From Zychaea mexicana (Eukaryota > Mucoromycota > Mucoromycetes > Mucorales > Lichtheimiaceae): a DNA stretch of 64,000 nucleotides. The stretch spans positions 496,001-560,000 of the forward strand of contig NW_026516674.1 of NCBI RefSeq assembly GCF_025766255.1, in the 5' to 3' direction. Under the pieces are notes generated by a model, which saw only the letters and a list, made by a program, of their open reading frames with translations, was not told where the DNA came from and did not search any database. Shown here one piece after another: positions 60,063 to 64,000 of this stretch; the first letter of the stretch is position 1, and the number at the start of each line of letters is the position of its first letter. Both the position numbers and the translations under genes were made by a program.

Positions 60063-61414
60063 TCATGATGATTTGCTTCCGAGGGGCTCTGGCTGGATCA
60101 CGGTATAATTTCCCTTTTTCCACGAGTCAACTTGACATTTCGGCAACCGAGCGTGTTTCAACTTGAGGTCCTTGTCAAACAATCCCCAATAAGACTCACG
60201 GGTCTCATTAAACGTAGCTGCCTTCCACGGCTGATCCTTAAACTCGAACCAAAAGTACGGCAGTTGGCGTCTGTTGGCTTCACAGATGAATGTCTCTAAC
60301 AAGATCCGTTGGTTATCGATGGATGGGACAGCCCCCTGGACTTTTCGGTCTTGCGGGTGTGTAGGCCAACCGATTTCACTGATGATGGCAGGCTTGGTCT
60401 GTGTCTTGTTGCCGTCGAGACCGAATTGCTGTGCCATCTTGAGTGTCGGATACTGGTCCACGTCGTAAAAGTATTGCCAGGTCCAGTTGGCCGCGTCCTC
60501 GACCAGCGTCCCCGCAAAGAAGGGATGCACATTGTCCATCACAGCGTCTTCTTCGGGTATAAGCTGTTGGAGGTCCCTAATCTCGGTCGTGTATACGGGA
60601 ATACGGGGGTAGCCGCTTTTGGCAAGTTGGTGTTTGACATCTTGGATCAGCTGGATCAAGTCGCTTGTGACGATTTGTTTACGGAAGACAGCTTTTTCCA
60701 CATATGAGTTGAGTGGCAACATACAAAGGACAGCAACAGACATTTTATTTTACCTTCGTTACCGACAGATACTCCAATGATATGGTCTGCACCAAACTCT
60801 CCAAGTACTTTCCAGAAACTGTCGTGTTGGCGCTTGTATGTGTTGGGGTTGCCGTCGACCCACAGTGTCAGGACAACACCCATGTTTGCCTTGAGTTGTT
60901 GGATGGCCTTGAGTACAAGCGACACTTGGTCACAGTCCATTCCGTAAAGGCGGATCCGGGTTGTGAGCTGCTTCAAAATCTTGATATCCTCCAACACATC
61001 CTGATACTTTACGCCACAATGTTCTTGATATAGGGTGCCATGAGGCGTGTAGTCGATACCGTAGAACGATTGCGAAAGCCGTGGATCTTTGGGTAGAGTA
61101 GAGGGTGATGGATCGCTACTGTCAACTTGAGTAGCAGTAGGCTCTGGCTGTGGCAATCGAGCCTTGTCTTCATTGTTGCTGCTTCCAGAGTTGGTCAAAC
61201 CGCCAAAGACTTGGGGAAGCACGACCAATGCGACAATGATAAGCAGAATCACTACAAAAATACATCCTTTGATAATGTACGATGCACGCTTGCTTCCACA
61301 GCAGCGATCATTCGATGCTTCCTTCTTTGTCCCTTCTTCTTGTTCACCTAATGTTCGATTACTTTGGCGATCGTCAAAGCCGTAATGATATTGTTTTTCG
61401 TTGTTTGTTTGCAT
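60063..61414 (-). CDS. Membrane-anchored GH17 glucan beta-1,3-glucosidase
   Basis: It cleaves or remodels beta-1,3-glucan at the cell surface. Exons read downward: 61414-60754 and 60691-60063 (1290 nt, 429 aa). A cytosolic tail of 46 residues and a single membrane helix at about 47-69 make it a type II membrane protein. A Pro/Ser/Thr-rich stem follows, and then the GH17 barrel from YGIDYTPHG. The acid/base Glu220 is in GVSVGNE and the nucleophile Glu326 is in ISEIGWP; both are intact, with YFWFEFKDQPWK near the end. The single intron is directly after Glu220. There is no GPI signal. The architecture resembles the EglC/BGL2-like anchored enzymes, with anchoring by helix instead of GPI. Confidence 0.93.
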
Positions 61415-61625
61415 GATACTCCTTTGTTTGTTTGAATAAAAGAGGAGAAAGCTTTGCGAGTTTTTTCCGCACTGTTGACTCTTTATAGGATGTCTTACAT
61501 TCGCTCATGACTGACCGCGGTGAGTTTTGTCTCGAAAAACCGGAGAGTTTTTATTATATTTTCTGCATTGTAATTGCTAAAGTGTGGTGGGTGGTGGTGA
61601 TTTTGCTCATGGAAGTTGGTGAAAT

Positions 61626-61628
<3 letters not shown>

Positions 61629-61655
<27 letters not shown>
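61629..61655. repeat. (GA)n microsatellite
   Basis: About thirteen GA units lie between the GH17 gene and calreticulin, beyond the calreticulin 3' end. Confidence 0.9.
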
Positions 61656-61656
<1 letters not shown>

Positions 61657-61882
61657 GCACAGGGTAAAAAATTACAAAAGAGAATGTGTGGTGAAAAGTG
61701 AAGGTGACAGCGAATTGTTTTGTTGGGGAATATAGAAAAAGATGACAAAGTAGTGTATATGCAATAGTAAGAAACATTTCTTTTGGATGTTGTGTTTGCG
61801 TATGTGCGAGTAAGTGTGCGTGCGAAGGAGAAGGAGAAGGAGAAGGAGTTAGTAAAGAAGAGTAAAGAGTATGTTATAGTAT

Positions 61883-63350
61883 CTACAGTTCATCCTTGAC
61901 GTGTCGCTTGGCCTCTTCTTGCTTGACCGGTTCTTCTTCTTCCTTGGCAGGCTCTGCGGCAACAGTCTCGTCCTCTTCGGCATCCAAGTCAATGACAACT
62001 TCTTCTTCCTCAGCCTCAGGCTTGACCTCTTCTTCGACGAATTCCTTTTCAGTCTTTGCCTTTTCCTTTTCATCAAAGGCGGTCTTGGCTTCCTTTTCCT
62101 TCTTGGCCAATTCAAGCGACTCGTTGCGGATTTCTTCGGCCTTGGCGATGTCGTCGGTCACCAGGAGGTTGTCAAACGTGGTGCCGGACTTGACTTGCCA
62201 CAAATCGAAGCCAAGGTGAGCAAAGCTGTAAGCATGGATTTCATTGTCGACCTTGTACTCGGGGTTGTCGATTTCAGGGTGAACCCAAGGACCTTGGTAG
62301 TCAGGGTTGGCGACACGCTTGGGCGTCCAGGGACCTTGAAAGTCAGGGTTAGGAATGCTACATAACCGGTGAGAAAACCATCCATTGTTAATCCTTGATT
62401 CCTGTATCACACAATTACGCTCCCAAGCACACCCATGAGTACTTACGAAGGAGCTTCCCAATCGCCATCCATATCTTCATCCCAATCTTCAGGCTTGGTA
62501 GCTTCGGGATCAGCAATGAATTCAGGAACATCATCCCAGCCTTCTGGCTTCTTGTCCTCAGGATCATCGATCTCGGCCTCATCAACCCAGTCTTCAGGCT
62601 TCTTGGCCTCAGGATCCTTGATGGTCTTGGGAGGCAAGAAGTCCCAGTCCTCGACCAATTCGCCAGCAGCCTTCTCTTCACCATCGACGAGCACCTGGTA
62701 GGTCTGGTCGGGCTTGACGACGAGTGTGTAGGTGTGGGTGTACAAGTCCTTGGGAGCGGAGACGGTCTTTTTCAGGTTGTGGTTGACACCGTTGTAGTTG
62801 AGAATGGCGTGGACCATGGCCTTGCTGCCACAAAAGTCAGGACCAAACATGATGTTGTATTCGCTGTCGCCGTGGAAGTTGTTGGGGTCAAACTTATCAG
62901 AGAAGAGCTAAAAAAAAAAGCCATACATAAGCACGTTGTTGGTTTTAAGTTTATATGATACATGTACACACGCGCGCCCCGCGCGCCCTTTCATATAGTA
63001 TAAGCACCAAATCTATTTACCTTCATGTAGCTACCACCACAGTCAATGTTTTGGTCATTCTTGACATCGAATTGGATGACAAGATCCTTGCCCTTGCTTT
63101 CAAATGGCTTAATGCCAGTCGACACAGAGTAGAAGCGGTAGTCTTCGGTCGTTCTCAGACCAGCGCTCTTTTCCTCGTCGGCAAACCACTGGCCGGGCGA
63201 CACCTCAAGCTTGCCAAGGTCTTCACGATGGCTTGACACGGTCCAGCGATCCTTCCAGCCCTCGTTGTCCGAAAAGGTTTCGTGCAAGAAGACTTCAGCA
63301 GAAGCAAGGGCGGCCAAGCCAAGCACGACAGACAAGGTAGGAATCTTCAT
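61883..63350 (-). CDS. Calreticulin (ER lumenal lectin chaperone)
   Basis: It binds monoglucosylated glycoproteins and Ca2+ in the ER lumen. Exons read downward: 63350-63021, 62907-62447, 62357-61883 (1266 nt, 421 aa). A clear signal peptide (MKIPTLSVVLGLAALASA) precedes EVFLHETFSD. The lectin half includes CGGSYMKLF and the paired Cys of MFGPDFCG. The P-domain has three acidic type-1 repeats (PEAKKPEDW, PEDKKPEGW, PEATKPEDW) and three type-2 repeats (GDWEAPSIPNPDF, GPWTPKRVANPDY, GPWVHPEIDNPEY). The acidic Ca2+-binding tail ends in KDEL. No membrane helix is present, which separates it from calnexin. Confidence 0.97.
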
Positions 63351-63460
63351 TTTAAACTGTGGAGATAGATAGAGAGAAAGAGAGAAAAGTTCCTTTTTCA
63401 AAGAAGTAGTGTGTAAAGGTACGAAAGAAGGTGGTTGTGAGAAGAGGAAGCTTCGAGCAC

Positions 63461-63468
63461 TTTATATA
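63461..63468 (-). promoter_or_regulatory. TATA box of calreticulin
   Basis: On the minus strand TATATAAA lies about 110 bp before the ATG at 63350. Confidence 0.5.
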
Positions 63469-63490
63469 TTTATAGGAAAACGGTCGGAAT

Positions 63491-63499
63491 TGACGTGGC
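63491..63499. promoter_or_regulatory. Unfolded-protein-response element (UPRE-like) upstream of calreticulin
   Basis: TGACGTGGC is an exact match to the consensus bound by XBP1/ATF6/Hac1-type bZIP factors (TGACGTGG). It lies 140 bp before the calreticulin start, just beyond the TATA box, the expected place for ER-stress control of an ER chaperone gene. Function is inferred. Confidence 0.6.
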
Positions 63500-63538
63500 A
63501 ACTTGAGGAATTCAAGCCAATAGTCTCCAGTTCAAGCG

Positions 63539-63997
63539 ATGGCACAATATGATTGGCCTGTAAACTGGGAAATTTATGGCTGCTGCTTTGTTTTTTCTGG
63601 CATACCCACGGACCCCGCGAAACGCGTTCGAATGCTTGCTGCCATGGGAATGTTTTTTAGCCAGAAACGCAAGTCCACTAATGATTGCTACGTACGAACA
63701 CAGCGGTTGCTATCGTCTCTTTTGACTGATGGTCGGAGCTATCCAGGCACACACTTCTTTTGGTCACTTTCCATCCGCAGCAGACGGGACAACCAGTCAG
63801 ATTCCCTTATTTCCCATCATCGTTGTTTTTTTCTCCGTGTTCTACTACCATGTTACAATACCGATTGGTGTCAATTTGATAAACGTGGAACGATTTTATT
63901 GGGCTTGGGTAACATGAATGAGGTTGGTCGAAATAATTTTTCCACAAATGTAGTCAGTGTATTAGTGATGATTTCAAATGTTTCAAAACAGTCATAG
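63539..63997 (+). CDS. Open frame at window edge, not recognised
   Basis: A 152-codon frame opens with ATG at 63539 next to the calreticulin promoter. Within it, another frame (63729-63917) encodes a strongly hydrophobic run resembling a membrane helix (FPIIVVFFSVFYYHV). Neither has a family match, and the second could be a spliced exon of a gene that continues past the window. Probably a partial membrane-protein gene or chance. Confidence 0.2.
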   Translation: MAQYDWPVNWEIYGCCFVFSGIPTDPAKRVRMLAAMGMFFSQKRKSTNDCYVRTQRLLSSLLTDGRSYPGTHFFWSLSIRSRRDNQSDSLISHHRCFFLRVLLPCYNTDWCQFDKRGTILLGLGNMNEVGRNNFSTNVVSVLVMISNVSKQS

Positions 63998-64000
63998 AAA

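Noticed and set aside
61901..62958. Plus-strand frames of up to 187 codons over calreticulin
   Set aside because: Antisense of the acidic tail and P-domain repeats; Val/Leu/Gly bias mirrors the real codons.
1..64000. tRNA, rRNA or CRISPR loci
   Set aside because: No T-loop GGTTCGANNCC with matching acceptor stem was seen by eye on either strand, no rRNA core sequence, and no spaced identical repeats. Weak candidates near 30610 and 41093 (TTCGAACC) lack any cloverleaf.

Overview
This is nuclear DNA from a fungus, most likely a zygomycete of the Mucoromycota. Genes are dense in short introns. The 17 models that could be worked out contain 64 introns, mostly 50-120 bp, with GTAAG-type donors. 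The gene set fits an early-diverging fungus: muskelin, a myosin regulatory light chain, a retained cobalamin adenosyltransferase, calreticulin ending in KDEL, an SPX-domain phosphate transporter and an ammonium permease. No species is claimed. Exon boundaries were worked out by hand from reading frame, splice signals and remembered family sequences, and each total was checked to be a multiple of three. No search was run.

Layout. 0-1 kb: a short TA-flanked MITE and the broken 3' end of an NCS-1/frequenin gene. 2.1-8.3 kb (+): omega-type glutathione transferase, muskelin (13 exons) and a b561-like membrane protein. 8.36-11.07 kb (-): glycerophosphodiesterase and elongation factor 1-beta. 12.95-17.2 kb (-): PMC1-type Ca2+ ATPase, divergent from the myosin light chain (19.7-20.65 kb, +). 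20.65-26.05 kb: no gene recognised, one 18-bp inverted-repeat pair. 26.05-28.37 kb (-): NOT4 E3 ligase. 28.4-32.9 kb: no recognisable gene, one coding-like exon pair. 32.9-35.65 kb (+): an LctP-family lactate permease with nine exons. 35.65-41.1 kb: relics, a minisatellite and a second MITE-like element. 41.2-43.0 kb: diacylglycerol kinase. 43.7-45.0 kb: glutamine synthetase. 45.9-48.1 kb: stem-loop, zinc-finger fragment and a decayed Tc1-like transposase. 50.1-51.7 kb: ammonium transporter. 54.3-57.2 kb (-): SPX-SLC13 phosphate transporter. 57.4-60 kb: cobalamin adenosyltransferase head to head with the mitochondrial insertase COX18. 60.06-61.4 kb (-): membrane-anchored GH17 glucanase. 61.9-63.35 kb (-): calreticulin with an upstream UPR element.

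The genes are mostly unrelated housekeeping genes, as expected in a fungal chromosome. Three local themes stand out. Two nitrogen-assimilation genes, glutamine synthetase and the ammonium permease, lie 5.1 kb apart in the same direction with GATA motifs upstream. Calcium handling is represented by the Ca2+ ATPase, calreticulin and the broken NCS-1. The cobalamin and COX18 genes share a 188-bp promoter region. I found no CRISPR, tRNA, rRNA or evident novel multigene system. The most unusual items are the bacterial-type lactate permease, the adenosyltransferase without a targeting peptide, two GC-AG introns, and several small inverted-repeat elements in the gene-free islands.
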